A DNA stretch of 64,000 nucleotides from Gordonia humi (GCF_014197435.1 NZ_JACIFP010000001.1:372001-436000), one strand, 5' to 3'; counted from the first letter of the stretch, positions 39,970-49,087 are shown. A program made the numbers and translations. Notes: generated from the sequence alone by a model not told the origin.

Positions 39970-41274
39970 ATGTGGGACTTCTCGACCGATCCCGAGTTCC
40001 AGGCCAAGCTCGACTGGATGACCCAGTTCGTACGCGACGAATGCGAGCCGCTCGACGTGCTGTTTCCCCACGGAGGCGACCCGTACGACGTGCACAACGT
40101 AGCGAGCCGGGCGATCTTGCGGCCGCTGCAGGCGCGCGTCAAAGAGCAGGGCCTGTGGGCCTGCCACCTCGGCCTGGATCTCGGCGGCCCAGGGTACGGC
40201 CAGCTCAAACTCGGGCTGATGAACGAGATCATCGGCAGGTCGTACTGGGCACCGACAGTATTCGGCACCGCGGCCCCGGACACCGGCAACGCCGAGATCC
40301 TCGCGATGTTCGGTACGGCCGAACAGAAGGAGCGGTACCTGCAACCACTGCTCGACGGCGAGATCGTATCGTGCTTCTCGATGACCGAGCCGCAGGCCGG
40401 AGCGGACCCCAAGGAGTTCACGTGTCGGGCACGGCGCGAGGGCGACGAGTGGGTGATCGAAGGCGAGAAGTGGTTCTCGTCGAACGCGCGGTACGCCGAG
40501 TTCCTGATCGTCATGGCGGTGACCGACCCGGACGCGTCGCCGCATCGCCGCATGTCGATGCTCATCGTCCCCGCCGACGCCGACGGCGTCGAGATCCTCC
40601 GCAACGTCTCGGTATTGGGTGAGCGAGACGACCTCGACGAGGGAATTCACGGCTACATCCGGTACAACCGTGTGCGCGTCCCGTTGGACGCCATGCTGGG
40701 CGGACCGGGCGACGGATTCGCCGTCGCGCAGGCACGCCTCGGCGGCGGCCGAGTCCATCACGCGATGCGCACCGTCGGTCTGTGTCAACGCGCACTCGAC
40801 ATGATGGCCGAACGAGCACTGTCCCGCCGCACACAGGGCGAACCGCTGTACAAGAAGCAGTCGGTGCAGCAGATGCTGGCCGACTCGAAGATCCAACTCG
40901 TCCAGTTGCGACTCCTGGTACTGCACACCGCGTGGATCATCGACACCCAGCCGAACGGGACTGCTCGCAGCTCGATCGCGATGTGCAAAGTGCAGATGGC
41001 ACGAGTGATGCACGACATCGTCGAACGCGCAGTCCACCTGCACGGGTCGCTGGGTGTCACGCTGGAGACCCCGCTCGCCGGATGGTGGGCGAGCGTGCCC
41101 CAACTGGCGCTCGCCGACGGGCCGACAGAGGTCCATCAGGGAACGGTCGCGAAGGAACTCCTCAAGGCATACACCGGGACCGACGATCCGTTCCCCACCG
41201 AGCACATTCCGGAGCGACTGGCGGCCGCCCGCGACAAGCACTCCGTCGTCCTCGCCGCACACGGCCTCACCTGA
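39970..41274 (+). CDS. Acyl-CoA dehydrogenase, ACAD10/11-like
   Basis: A 434-residue FAD enzyme. APDTGNAEILAMFGTAEQKE, SCFSMTEPQAGADP, EGEKWFSSNARYAE and GRVHHAMRTVGLCQRALDMM are the diagnostic motifs of ACAD10/11, and VHLHGSLGVTLETPLAGWW with LADGPTEVHQG replaces the usual C-terminal motif. In that family the dehydrogenase removes phosphate from 4-phosphoacyl-CoA to give an enoyl-CoA that enters beta-oxidation. AGGA precedes the ATG at 39970. It is divergent from the matching kinase. Confidence 0.9.
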   Translation: MWDFSTDPEFQAKLDWMTQFVRDECEPLDVLFPHGGDPYDVHNVASRAILRPLQARVKEQGLWACHLGLDLGGPGYGQLKLGLMNEIIGRSYWAPTVFGTAAPDTGNAEILAMFGTAEQKERYLQPLLDGEIVSCFSMTEPQAGADPKEFTCRARREGDEWVIEGEKWFSSNARYAEFLIVMAVTDPDASPHRRMSMLIVPADADGVEILRNVSVLGERDDLDEGIHGYIRYNRVRVPLDAMLGGPGDGFAVAQARLGGGRVHHAMRTVGLCQRALDMMAERALSRRTQGEPLYKKQSVQQMLADSKIQLVQLRLLVLHTAWIIDTQPNGTARSSIAMCKVQMARVMHDIVERAVHLHGSLGVTLETPLAGWWASVPQLALADGPTEVHQGTVAKELLKAYTGTDDPFPTEHIPERLAAARDKHSVVLAAHGLT

Positions 41275-41413
41275 CACCGCCCGGATCACCAGCCGGGGAA
41301 GAGACCCTCGCTATGGGTTACGCAGACCAGTTTTGTCCGACCCGACCGACAAGGCGGCGGTGCACGACCGCCGATGTCATCCAGAAGATGAGACGCCCCG
41401 ACACATCACCATT

Positions 41414-41435
41414 AACAGTAAGCTGATCTGACTAT
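41414..41435 (+). promoter_or_regulatory. Shared 22-bp element, gntR promoter copy
   Basis: Agrees with 56833-56854 at 15 of 22 positions around AGCTGATCTGACTA. It overlaps the -35 hexamer, consistent with autoregulation. Confidence 0.4.
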
Positions 41436-41456
41436 TCATCGTGGGGCGCGTATACT
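41428..41456 (+). promoter_or_regulatory. Promoter of gntR-type gene
   Basis: CTGACT at 41428-41433, 17 bp, TATACT at 41451-41456. Confidence 0.5.
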
Positions 41457-41469
41457 GAATTACTCCGAG

Positions 41470-41486
41470 GATCGGCATGACCGATC
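41470..41486. promoter_or_regulatory. Palindrome downstream of gntR promoter
   Basis: GATCGG, CATGA, CCGATC: perfect 6-bp arms just after the expected transcription start, a possible operator. Confidence 0.4.
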
Positions 41487-41514
41487 GATTCCGACGCACC
41501 GGAGGGAACCCAGC

Positions 41515-42327
41515 ATGGCGAAGCTCGACGCGGCACCGCCCATCGGACGTGTAGGCGAGGTGATGCGTGCGCCGAAGACCGCCGAACTGATCGCCGGACA
41601 TCTCCGCCGTCAGATCGTTCGGGGCGACCTGGCCCCGGGACAGACCCTCCCCGCCGAAGCGGAACTCATGGAACAATTCTCGGTCTCTCGGCCGACTCTA
41701 CGTGAAGCGTTCCGCATCCTCGAAGCCGAGACTCTGATCGGAGTTCGGCGCGGCGCGCGAGGAGGTGCGCAGGTCCTCGAGCCGGACCCGATGGTCGCGG
41801 CCCGCCACGTCGGACTCCTCCTCCAACTGCAGAACACGACGATTCAAGACGTCTACGAGGCCCGGATGATCACCGAACCCGTGTGCGCGGGCATGTTGGC
41901 GGCGGCGAGCACCGACGACGACGTTGCGGCCCTGCGCGCGGTGATCACCGACGTCAGAACTCTCGTCGACGGCTGGGTCGAGGCCACCCCCGACATGCAC
42001 CGATGGAGTGAGATGACCTACCGGTTCCACGAGGTGATTCTGCAACGCTGCGGCAACAAGACCCTCGCCGTCCAGGGAGCGGTCCTCGCGGACATCGTCG
42101 GCACGCACCTACAGCAGACGATCTCCCAGGGAATGACCAGCCCCGACCACGAGCAGAAGGATCGGTTCCAACGGACGGTCCGCTCCTATGTCCGGCTCGC
42201 CAATCTGGTGGAGAAGCACGACAGCACCGGCGCCGAGAAGCACTGGCGGCGGCACATGGAGGTCGCGGCGCAGTACCTCTTCATGTTCGACGCTGAGAAC
42301 AAGCCGCTCGTCGACCTGTTCAACTGA
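41515..42327 (+). CDS. GntR-family regulator, FadR/FCD subfamily
   Basis: A 270-residue regulator. The winged helix spans about 22-90 (IAGHLRRQIVRGDLAPGQTLPAEAEL, FSVSRPTLREAFRILEAETLI, RRGARGGAQV). The all-helical FCD domain follows, with D and H metal-ligand candidates in DMHRWSEMTYRFHEVI and HWRRHMEVAAQYLF. FCD regulators sense organic acids or acyl-CoA. GGAGGGAA precedes the ATG at 41515. It sits between the ACAD10/11 module and the CoA-transferase operon and is a good candidate regulator of both. Confidence 0.9.
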   Translation: MAKLDAAPPIGRVGEVMRAPKTAELIAGHLRRQIVRGDLAPGQTLPAEAELMEQFSVSRPTLREAFRILEAETLIGVRRGARGGAQVLEPDPMVAARHVGLLLQLQNTTIQDVYEARMITEPVCAGMLAAASTDDDVAALRAVITDVRTLVDGWVEATPDMHRWSEMTYRFHEVILQRCGNKTLAVQGAVLADIVGTHLQQTISQGMTSPDHEQKDRFQRTVRSYVRLANLVEKHDSTGAEKHWRRHMEVAAQYLFMFDAENKPLVDLFN

Positions 42328-42422
42328 GCGAGCGGAGCGAAGTGTCGAAGGCGATCGCCGCGACGATGACGACCAGATGAATTGCATCGTCCAGCGTTCG
42401 GTTTCGACTCGCTCCGCTCGCT
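42327..42422. repeat. Long inverted repeat between convergent genes
   Basis: The arm 42327-42349 (AGCGAGCGGAGCGA, 3 extra bases, GTCGAA) is complementary to 42403-42422, with about 53 nt between. Such GAGCGAGCGGAGCGA repeats are common between convergent actinobacterial genes and may act as bidirectional terminators. Confidence 0.6.
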
Positions 42423-42455
42423 GAACTGCAGAAACAGGTGGACTATCGTCGGGTA

Positions 42456-44924
42456 TCACTCTCCCAGGTCGCGCTCACCACTCGACCGGCCCGCTCCTTC
42501 CGCCGAGCGCGCGGCTCCAGCGGCGACCTCCTGGATCTCGGCGGCGCCGCTCGCAATCAGCGCCTCGACCTCGTCATGGGTGTACCCGGCGACGTCGACG
42601 AGGACGTCACGGGTGTGCTCGGCCATCCACGGTGCGCGGCGCAGCGGCACCGTGGCCAGGTTCTCGCTGTGTGCCGGATCCACGTGCACGACGAGCGGCT
42701 TCGGGTATCCGGGCTGATCGATAGAGCCGAACTGGCCCCGATCGATCAACTGCGGGTCGCCGACCAGGTCGAACGCGTGAATCGCGGCGCCCGCGGCGAC
42801 CCCGACCGCCTGCAGCCGATCCTGTACCGCTCGTGCCTGCTGCGGGGCTGTCCACTCCGCGACCAGATCGTCGACCTCCGACCGGTGCTGACATCGCGCT
42901 TCGCGCGTGGCATACCGCGCATCGACGGCGAGGTCGGCGCGCCCCATCTCGGCGGCCAGCGCCGCCCACTGTCGATCGTCGGTGACCTCCACCGCGACGA
43001 AGCCGTCCTCGCCGAGTGTCGGGTATACCCCGGTGGGTGCATGGAACTCATTGACGTTGCCCCGAGGACGCAGTGTTCCGGGCTCCAGCGACTCACGGGT
43101 GTACCCGATGCTGAGCTGCGAGAAGACGACCTCCATCTGGGCGACGCCGATCTTGCAGCCGACCCCGGTGCTCTCCCGACCGACCAGCGCCGCGAGCACC
43201 GCGCCGACCCCGACGCGCGCCGCACTCTGGTCAGGGTAGATCGTCATGTCGTCGCCGAACGCATCATCGGTGTCCGGGTGTCGCCACAACGAGGTGAGCC
43301 CCACCGTCGACCGGACCAGCGGCCCGTAACCCATGCGTTTGCTCCATGGTCCACGACTGCCGAGCGCACTGTTCTCGACCATGACGATCGCCGGATTCAC
43401 CGCGCGCAGTTCGTCATATCCCAGGCCGAGAGATTCCATGGTGCCCGGTTTGAAGTTCGTCAGCACCACATCGGATGCCGCTACGAGACGCTTGAACGCC
43501 GCCTTGCCGTCGTCGCTCCGGAGATTGAGTCCGACGCTGCGCTTACCGCGGTTGCCGATCGAGAACGGGCGACTCACCCGCTCCACCGAGTCTGATTGGC
43601 GCGCACCGTCTTTGAACGACCTGCTCTCGACCTTGACGACATCCGCACCAAGATCGGCCAGCACACGGCCGGTCTCCGCACCGACCACGATGACACCGAG
43701 ATCGAGGACCCGGAGCCCGGCGAGCGGCAGCCTCGGTCCGGTCTGCGACCCGTCGGGGTCGACCGGTGCACGAGTCGCGCCCTCCCATCGAGCGCCGGCG
43801 TGCTCGTCCAGCTCGGGGGCCCGTCGCCGGAAACCGGCACGGACGTCGTCCAACTCGACGAATCCGTTCGCGACCGCAGCGGTCACCCCCGGAGCGATCT
43901 CGGCATCCACGAACGACGCGCGTTCGCGCACATGGTCGCTGGCCATCGCCTCGGCGGGCGTGTTAAGGGCCGCCATCGCGATGCCGTGGGCCGCCGCGTA
44001 CTCCACCACTTCGTCGCAGGTCTTGTCGGCGAACAGTCTCTCCACCGCGAGGCGGATCGCGGTCCAATTCTTGAACCGCGTGGCGATCTGCTGATACGAG
44101 TCGTCCGCGAACTCCTCGGGGCGTCCCAACCACTCCCACAGAGCGAGCCACTGTTTGGGAGCCCCGATGAACGTCCGGACGAATCCGTCGGCGCACGGCA
44201 GGATCGGATACATCATCCGAACGTCCGGCCGTCCCGGAGGCAGGTCGGTGATCGGTCGGCCCAACGTCGCGGTGCCGGCCATACCGAGGCCGGGATCGAG
44301 ATCCTGAGCAGCGAGTTCGAAGAGTGACAAGTCGATGTAGTCACCCACCCCCGACTGCCGAGCCGTGCGAAGCGCGGCCAACCCGTAGTACGCCGCACTG
44401 ACCGCGGCCGTCTGCCGAGCGAGATCGCCCGGCGGAAGCAGCGGTTCGCGATCGGCCGCACCGGACCTGGTCAACGCCGAGCTGAGGGCGGTCGTCACGA
44501 GTTCGCCGCCTCGATAGTCGCGGTAGGGTCCGGTCTGGCCGAAATCGGTCAGCGAGACCACGACGAGATCGCTGTTCCGCTCGCGCATCACCGCGGGCCC
44601 GACGCCGAGGTCGCCGAGTCGCCCGACCGCCTGCGACTCGAATACCAGATCGGCCGAGTCGGTGAGCCGAAGCAGCTCGTCGCGACCTCCCTCGGTCCCG
44701 AGATCCACCGCGACGCCCCTCTTGTTGGCGTGCGTCGACGCGAATACCAGGCTGAGGCCGTCGTGCATCGGCTCGGCACGCCGGGAGTCGACGCCGGCCC
44801 GCGGCTCCACCAGGATCACGTCCGCGCCGAGATCTGCGAGAAACCGCGGCGCCACACCGGCGACACCATCGGTCAGGTCGACCACTCGAACGCCGCTCAG
44901 CGGCAGTCCATCAGTACTCATCAC
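42456..44924 (-). CDS. Tandem-fused class III CoA-transferase (CaiB/BaiF), first copy
   Basis: An 822-residue protein with two complete family III CoA-transferase domains. The first half begins LPLSGVRVVDLTDGVAGVAPRFLADLGADVILVE; the second restarts near residue 400 with LPLAGLRVLDLGVIVVGAETGRVLADLGADVVKVE. Each half has the N-R/K-G-K/R-R segment (ANKRGVAVDL, NRGKRSVGLNL). These enzymes move CoA between carboxylic acids; a fusion could form the usual interlaced dimer within one chain. The start is GTG 44924 or ATG 44921. It is the last gene of an operon with two acyl-CoA dehydrogenases. Confidence 0.9.
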   Translation of the reverse strand: MMSTDGLPLSGVRVVDLTDGVAGVAPRFLADLGADVILVEPRAGVDSRRAEPMHDGLSLVFASTHANKRGVAVDLGTEGGRDELLRLTDSADLVFESQAVGRLGDLGVGPAVMRERNSDLVVVSLTDFGQTGPYRDYRGGELVTTALSSALTRSGAADREPLLPPGDLARQTAAVSAAYYGLAALRTARQSGVGDYIDLSLFELAAQDLDPGLGMAGTATLGRPITDLPPGRPDVRMMYPILPCADGFVRTFIGAPKQWLALWEWLGRPEEFADDSYQQIATRFKNWTAIRLAVERLFADKTCDEVVEYAAAHGIAMAALNTPAEAMASDHVRERASFVDAEIAPGVTAAVANGFVELDDVRAGFRRRAPELDEHAGARWEGATRAPVDPDGSQTGPRLPLAGLRVLDLGVIVVGAETGRVLADLGADVVKVESRSFKDGARQSDSVERVSRPFSIGNRGKRSVGLNLRSDDGKAAFKRLVAASDVVLTNFKPGTMESLGLGYDELRAVNPAIVMVENSALGSRGPWSKRMGYGPLVRSTVGLTSLWRHPDTDDAFGDDMTIYPDQSAARVGVGAVLAALVGRESTGVGCKIGVAQMEVVFSQLSIGYTRESLEPGTLRPRGNVNEFHAPTGVYPTLGEDGFVAVEVTDDRQWAALAAEMGRADLAVDARYATREARCQHRSEVDDLVAEWTAPQQARAVQDRLQAVGVAAGAAIHAFDLVGDPQLIDRGQFGSIDQPGYPKPLVVHVDPAHSENLATVPLRRAPWMAEHTRDVLVDVAGYTHDEVEALIASGAAEIQEVAAGAARSAEGAGRSSGERDLGE

Positions 44925-44960
44925 TTTGTGCTCTCTCGTTCACGCCGTCCGGCCGACGGC

Positions 44961-46082
44961 TCAGATGCCGATGCGCTGGGCGAGCTTCGCGCGATACGCG
45001 TCGGCGTCACCGAACAGCAGCTCCGACGATCGGGCCCGTTTGAAGTACAGGTGTGCCGGGACCTCCCAGGTGAAGCCCATCCCGCCGTGGAACTGGATGT
45101 TCTGGTGCGCCGCGGTGACGAAGGCCTCCGCGCAGTACGCCTGCGCGAGCGCCGCCGCCGCCGGGAACTCCTCGTTGTCCTCCGCGGCCGTCGCCACCGC
45201 GTAGTAGGCCGCCGACTTCGCCGACTCGACCTCGATCAGCACATCGGCCGCCATATGCTTCAGTGCTTGGAAGGCGCCGATGGCCTGACCGAACTGCACC
45301 CGCGTTTTGAGATAGTCGGTCGACGTGTCGAGTACTGCTTGTGCACCACCTGCCTGCTCCGCGGCCAACGCCACGACAGCGAAGTCGAGGAGTCGCTCCA
45401 GGATCTGCTGTCCACCGCCTTCGGATCCGATCAACCGGACCGGCACACCCGTGAGCTGGACGTCGGCGAACTTGCGTGTCTGGTCCAGAGTGGTCAAGCG
45501 CGTCCGGGGCACGTCGACTTCCGCCGTGTCGACGGCGAACAGCGAGATGCCGCTCGCCGTGCGGGCGGGAACGATGATCAATCGGGCGGTGGCACCGTCG
45601 AGGACGAACTTCTGATCACCGGTCACGGTCCAGCCGTCCGGGGTGTGGGTAGCGGTCGCGGAGACCGCCTCCGTTCCCCACCGTCCGCTGTGTTCCGGCA
45701 CGGCGACGGTGGCGACGAGCGACCCGTCGGCGATCGCGGGCAGGTACCGCTGTTTGGCCTCTTCGTCGCCGGACTCGATCAACGCGGTCGCTGCGAGCAC
45801 CACGGTCGAGAAGAACGGGGAGCCGAACAGCGCCCGTCCCATCTCTTCCAGGACGATGCCGAGCTCGATCCAGCTCGCGCCGTGCCCGCCGTACTGTTCT
45901 GGGATGGCGAGTCCGTGCAGACCGAGGTCCTGCGCCATCTGCTGCCAGAGCGCCGGATCGTATCCGTCGTCGGTCGCCATCAGACGGCGGACCTCCGATT
46001 CGGGCGACTTCTCGCGCAGGAAGTCGCGCACGAGCTCCCGCAATTGGTTCTGTTCGTCGGTGAATACGGCGAACTCAGTCAT
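44961..46082 (-). CDS. Acyl-CoA dehydrogenase, second subunit type
   Basis: A 373-residue dehydrogenase with weak FAD motifs: LRELVRDFLREKSPESEVR, LGLHGLAIPEQYGGHGASWIELGIVLEEMG, GDQKFVLDGATARLIIVPA and HQNIQFHGGMGFTWEVPAHLYFKRA. The usual S-x-T-E-P active-site stretch is degenerate (TVAVPEHSG). This pattern is typical of the second chain of heteromeric (alpha2-beta2) actinobacterial acyl-CoA dehydrogenases such as the ChsE or FadE26/27 pairs. It follows the partner gene by 4 bp. Confidence 0.88.
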   Translation of the reverse strand: MTEFAVFTDEQNQLRELVRDFLREKSPESEVRRLMATDDGYDPALWQQMAQDLGLHGLAIPEQYGGHGASWIELGIVLEEMGRALFGSPFFSTVVLAATALIESGDEEAKQRYLPAIADGSLVATVAVPEHSGRWGTEAVSATATHTPDGWTVTGDQKFVLDGATARLIIVPARTASGISLFAVDTAEVDVPRTRLTTLDQTRKFADVQLTGVPVRLIGSEGGGQQILERLLDFAVVALAAEQAGGAQAVLDTSTDYLKTRVQFGQAIGAFQALKHMAADVLIEVESAKSAAYYAVATAAEDNEEFPAAAALAQAYCAEAFVTAAHQNIQFHGGMGFTWEVPAHLYFKRARSSELLFGDADAYRAKLAQRIGI

Positions 46083-46086
46083 GTCT

Positions 46087-47316
46087 CTACTTCCCCTCCG
46101 CCGCAAGCGTTCCGCCCTTACGGATGTCCCGGAACGGCACGCCGCGATCGGGCTCGTGCCCCTTCGGCAGTCCGAGGATGCGCTCGCCGATGATGTTTCG
46201 TTGAATCTGGTCGGTGCCGCCACCGATCGAGTTGATGAACGACCACATGAGCTCGTGGTCGACCTCGTACGCCGCTTTGTCTGCGGCCTCGTCATACATC
46301 AGTCCGCGCGCACCGAGCAGCCGGAAGCGCAGCGCCCACGACGAATGCAGAATCCGCGATTTAGCCAGCTTGCCCAGCGACGCCAACGACGATCCCCCGC
46401 CCGCGGCGATCTCCTTCTTCGCGCGGACCGAGTTCCAGTCGTTGACGAGCCGCCACGTATGGATGCGCATGATCTCCTGACGCACCGCCTCGTCGTCGAG
46501 CCTGCCCGCCTCCCGGGCCGCCGCGATGAGGTCGTCGGCGTCGGTGAAGATCGCGGGCCGGTCCTCGGGGCGACGTTCCTTGGCACCCAGCACGAAGCCC
46601 ATCGTGCGGCGCTCCTCCTTGAGCGCAGTCTGGAGGACCCGCCAGCCGTCGTTGAGTTCGCCGATCAACGCGCTCGCCGGTACCCGGACATTGTCGAGGA
46701 AGACCTCGTTGAAATCCGACTCGCCGGTCATCTGCTTGATCGGGCGGACCTCTATCCCTGGAAGATCCATCGGAATGATGAAGAAGCTGATCCCGGCGTG
46801 CTTCGGCTGGTCCCAGTCGGTGCGGGCGAGCAGCAACGCACAGTCCGCCTCGTGCCCGCTGGTGGTCCAGATCTTCTGTCCGTTGACGATGAAGTCGTCG
46901 CCGTCCCGCACCGCACGGGTCTGCAGGCCCGCGAGATCCGATCCGTTACTCGGCTCGCTGTACAGCAGGCACCCGATACCCCACTCCCCGGACAGGAGCT
47001 TCGGCAGGACATCGTTCTTCATCGCAGGCGAGCCGAACTCAACGATCGTGTTTCCGGCCAGTGCGGGAAACCCCCGTCGTTCGATGTTCGCGCCCTTGGC
47101 GCCCGCCGCACGGAACTCCTCACGGACGATCGTCGCATCGGCCGATGACAGGTTCCGACCGAATGCGTCGGCAGGCCACGTCGGTGCGGCCCAGCCTGCC
47201 GCGATGACGTGTTCGCGCCACTCTCGGTCGTTCACACCCGCGAAGTTCTCTGCCAGCCAGGTCCGGACGTCGTCGGCGACGCTTCCCGGTGACACGGGCG
47301 GTCGTTCGGTGCTCAT
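46087..47316 (-). CDS. Acyl-CoA dehydrogenase, first subunit type
   Basis: A 409-residue dehydrogenase: AAGWAAPTWPADAFGRNLSSADATIVREE, IGCLLYSEPSNGSDLAGLQT, VNGQKIWTTSGHEADCALLLARTD and the end SIGGGTDQIQRNIIGERILGLPKG, which are FAD- and CoA-contact motifs. AGAGGG lies 6 nt before the ATG at 47316. With the gene 4 bp downstream it probably forms a heterotetramer acting on a bulky or branched acyl-CoA, as in mycobacterial steroid side-chain pathways. It is the first gene of a three-gene operon ending in the CoA-transferase. Confidence 0.9.
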   Translation of the reverse strand: MSTERPPVSPGSVADDVRTWLAENFAGVNDREWREHVIAAGWAAPTWPADAFGRNLSSADATIVREEFRAAGAKGANIERRGFPALAGNTIVEFGSPAMKNDVLPKLLSGEWGIGCLLYSEPSNGSDLAGLQTRAVRDGDDFIVNGQKIWTTSGHEADCALLLARTDWDQPKHAGISFFIIPMDLPGIEVRPIKQMTGESDFNEVFLDNVRVPASALIGELNDGWRVLQTALKEERRTMGFVLGAKERRPEDRPAIFTDADDLIAAAREAGRLDDEAVRQEIMRIHTWRLVNDWNSVRAKKEIAAGGGSSLASLGKLAKSRILHSSWALRFRLLGARGLMYDEAADKAAYEVDHELMWSFINSIGGGTDQIQRNIIGERILGLPKGHEPDRGVPFRDIRKGGTLAAEGK

Positions 47317-47508
47317 CGTCATCCCTCTCGAAGTCGGTACAGGTCCTTGCCTTCGAAACTCCCACCCGATGGATCGGGAGTAAACGATCTCTATGCTCAC
47401 GACTACATGAGCCGGTCGAACATGTGCTGGGTCATAGCGACGAGCGAATCGAGGTCGGCCCGGCGGGGGTCGCCGACCAGTACCGACAGCGTTCGGCAAC
47501 GGCGATGG

Positions 47509-48489
47509 CTACCGCGCGGTTTCGCCGTCTGCCACGTCGCGGGCGGCGGCCTCCCGGTCGAGGCCGTGCGGCCCGCCGTCGTACAGCGACATGATCTCGT
47601 CGATCGCGGCGTCGCGCGCGACGTGCGGCTGCGGCTGATCCCTGCACCAGGCAAGCGCCAACTGGGCAGGCTTCCAGGTCGGATCCTCAATGGGGACGAG
47701 GGTGAACTCCGGTGGCGAGAACAGTTTGCCGAACGACGAATCGGGGGCGTACGCGACCATCAGCACCAGGCGCCGACGACGTACCTGCGCCGCGAGTTCG
47801 ATCTCGCTGCCACGACTGTGCGCCGCCTCGACGATGTTGTGGATTCCCAACGACCGGAGCCGACGCGTCAGCGAATCGAGCGCGAACTGGTTGGCGCGGG
47901 CGATGTCCACGGCCACTTCGCGATCTCGGAGGTCGTCGATGGTCACTGCCGCACGACCGGCGAGCGGATCATCACTGCGGACCGCGATTCCTCCCGCCGA
48001 TTCGAGGATCACCCGGAACTCGATGCGCGGGTCCGGGCACGGAAGATGGACGAAACCGAGGTCGAGATGTCCGGCGACCAGATGCGCGGCCACCTCCGCG
48101 GTGGAACCCGGAAGACTGAAACGCGTCGGCGTACAGTTCAGCCGAGCGATCGCCTCCTCGAACTCGTCCAAGAGGTCCGACCGGGCGAAGGCGGTGGCCC
48201 CCACGCTGAGCGGCCCCGCCCGCCCGGTCATCTCGTTCGCCACCGTCTCGAACTCGCGGACCACGGCGAGGATCCGGCGCGCGGGCTCGACGAGCGCCAC
48301 CCCGAGCGGCGTCAGGCTGACGTCGTGGTACTTGCGGTCGAACAGTTCGCCGCCGACCTCGCGCTCGAGCAGTTTGATCTGTTTGCTCAGGGGAGGCGGC
48401 GTGATGTGCAGACGGTCGGCGGCACGTTTGAAATGGAGCTCGTCCGCGACCGCCAGAAAGTATCTGAGCCTCGTGAAGTCGATGTTCAT
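47509..48489 (-). CDS. LysR-family transcriptional regulator
   Basis: A 326-residue regulator with the N-terminal helix-turn-helix FTRLRYFLAVADELHFKRAADRLHITPPPLSKQIKLLEREVGG and a periplasmic-binding-like effector domain (LSVGATAFARSDLLDEFEEA, LDLGFVHLPCPDPRIEF, RRRLVLMVAYAPDSSFG). It starts at ATG 48489. It is upstream of, and in the same direction as, the dehydrogenase/CoA-transferase operon, 192 bp away, and could control it or the remnant gene upstream. Confidence 0.9.
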   Translation of the reverse strand: MNIDFTRLRYFLAVADELHFKRAADRLHITPPPLSKQIKLLEREVGGELFDRKYHDVSLTPLGVALVEPARRILAVVREFETVANEMTGRAGPLSVGATAFARSDLLDEFEEAIARLNCTPTRFSLPGSTAEVAAHLVAGHLDLGFVHLPCPDPRIEFRVILESAGGIAVRSDDPLAGRAAVTIDDLRDREVAVDIARANQFALDSLTRRLRSLGIHNIVEAAHSRGSEIELAAQVRRRRLVLMVAYAPDSSFGKLFSPPEFTLVPIEDPTWKPAQLALAWCRDQPQPHVARDAAIDEIMSLYDGGPHGLDREAAARDVADGETAR

Positions 48490-48724
48490 GCGCCCCTCGC
48501 CACGCGCAGTTCTCGAAGCACGCGTGACGTCTCGAAGACCGCCACCGCAGAGTGCATGACAAGCCCCGACGGGTGGTTCGCGATCGACATCGTCGGTCCT
48601 CCAACTGTCGGCGGACGTCGGATTCCGGTGCCGATATCCACATTAAGTAGTTCTATTATATAGCTATCTATCCGGAGATTGCCGCGTTGGCGTCACCGTC
48701 AGTCGTAAGGCGACTCCGACGGAG

Positions 48725-49031
48725 ATGCGAGTACTGGGCGGAACCGGGATCCGGGTGTCGTCGTTGCGGCACCGATCTGACCACCTTGTCGGTGGCCTTC
48801 ACCATGAACCACCCGGCGGTGACGTCGACGATCATCGGCCCCCGTACCATCGAACAACTCGAAAGCCAGTTGCCCGCAGCAGATCTCGAACTGACCGCGG
48901 AGATCCTCGATCGGATCGACGAAGTGGTCGCACCGGGCACCACGTTCGCGACGGACGATCTCCCCTTCACGCCGAAGGCGTTGCGCGAGACGCTCGTCGA
49001 CGTCGTTGACGCACTCGCGCCCTCGGCGTGA
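48725..49031 (+). pseudogene. Aldo/keto reductase remnant with internal deletion
   Basis: An ATG at 48725 opens a typical aldo/keto reductase start (MRVLGGTGIRVSSL). After about 15 codons the sequence jumps, in another frame, to the enzyme's C-terminal 75 residues (LSVAFTMNHPAVTSTIIGP, RIDEVVAPGTTF) ending at 49031. The central 230 or so residues with the catalytic Asp, Tyr, Lys and His are gone. It sits upstream of the LysR gene, in divergent orientation, and was perhaps its former target. Confidence 0.72.
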
Positions 49032-49087
49032 GCACTGCCGAGGGGAGCGAGCGGTGGAGGAGGCTCCCTACTCCGGCGCCACCGACC

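Larger units (their letters stand above)
41275..41513. promoter_or_regulatory. Control region upstream of gntR-type gene
   Basis: This 239-bp region without a gene contains a promoter (41428-41456), a copy of the shared 22-bp element (41414-41435) and a palindrome (41470-41486). The first 120 bp show nothing further. Confidence 0.5.

Noticed and set aside
41275..41420. A gene in the gap before the gntR-type gene
   Set aside because: Only fragments of frames that extend from the preceding gene's shadows; no start signal or protein pattern.
48640..48685. AT-rich TATATAG-type sequence upstream of the LysR gene as a copy of the 62844-62853 palindrome or of the 22-bp element
   Set aside because: Only short TATATAG and CTATCTAT words are shared; fewer than half the positions align with the 22-bp element.
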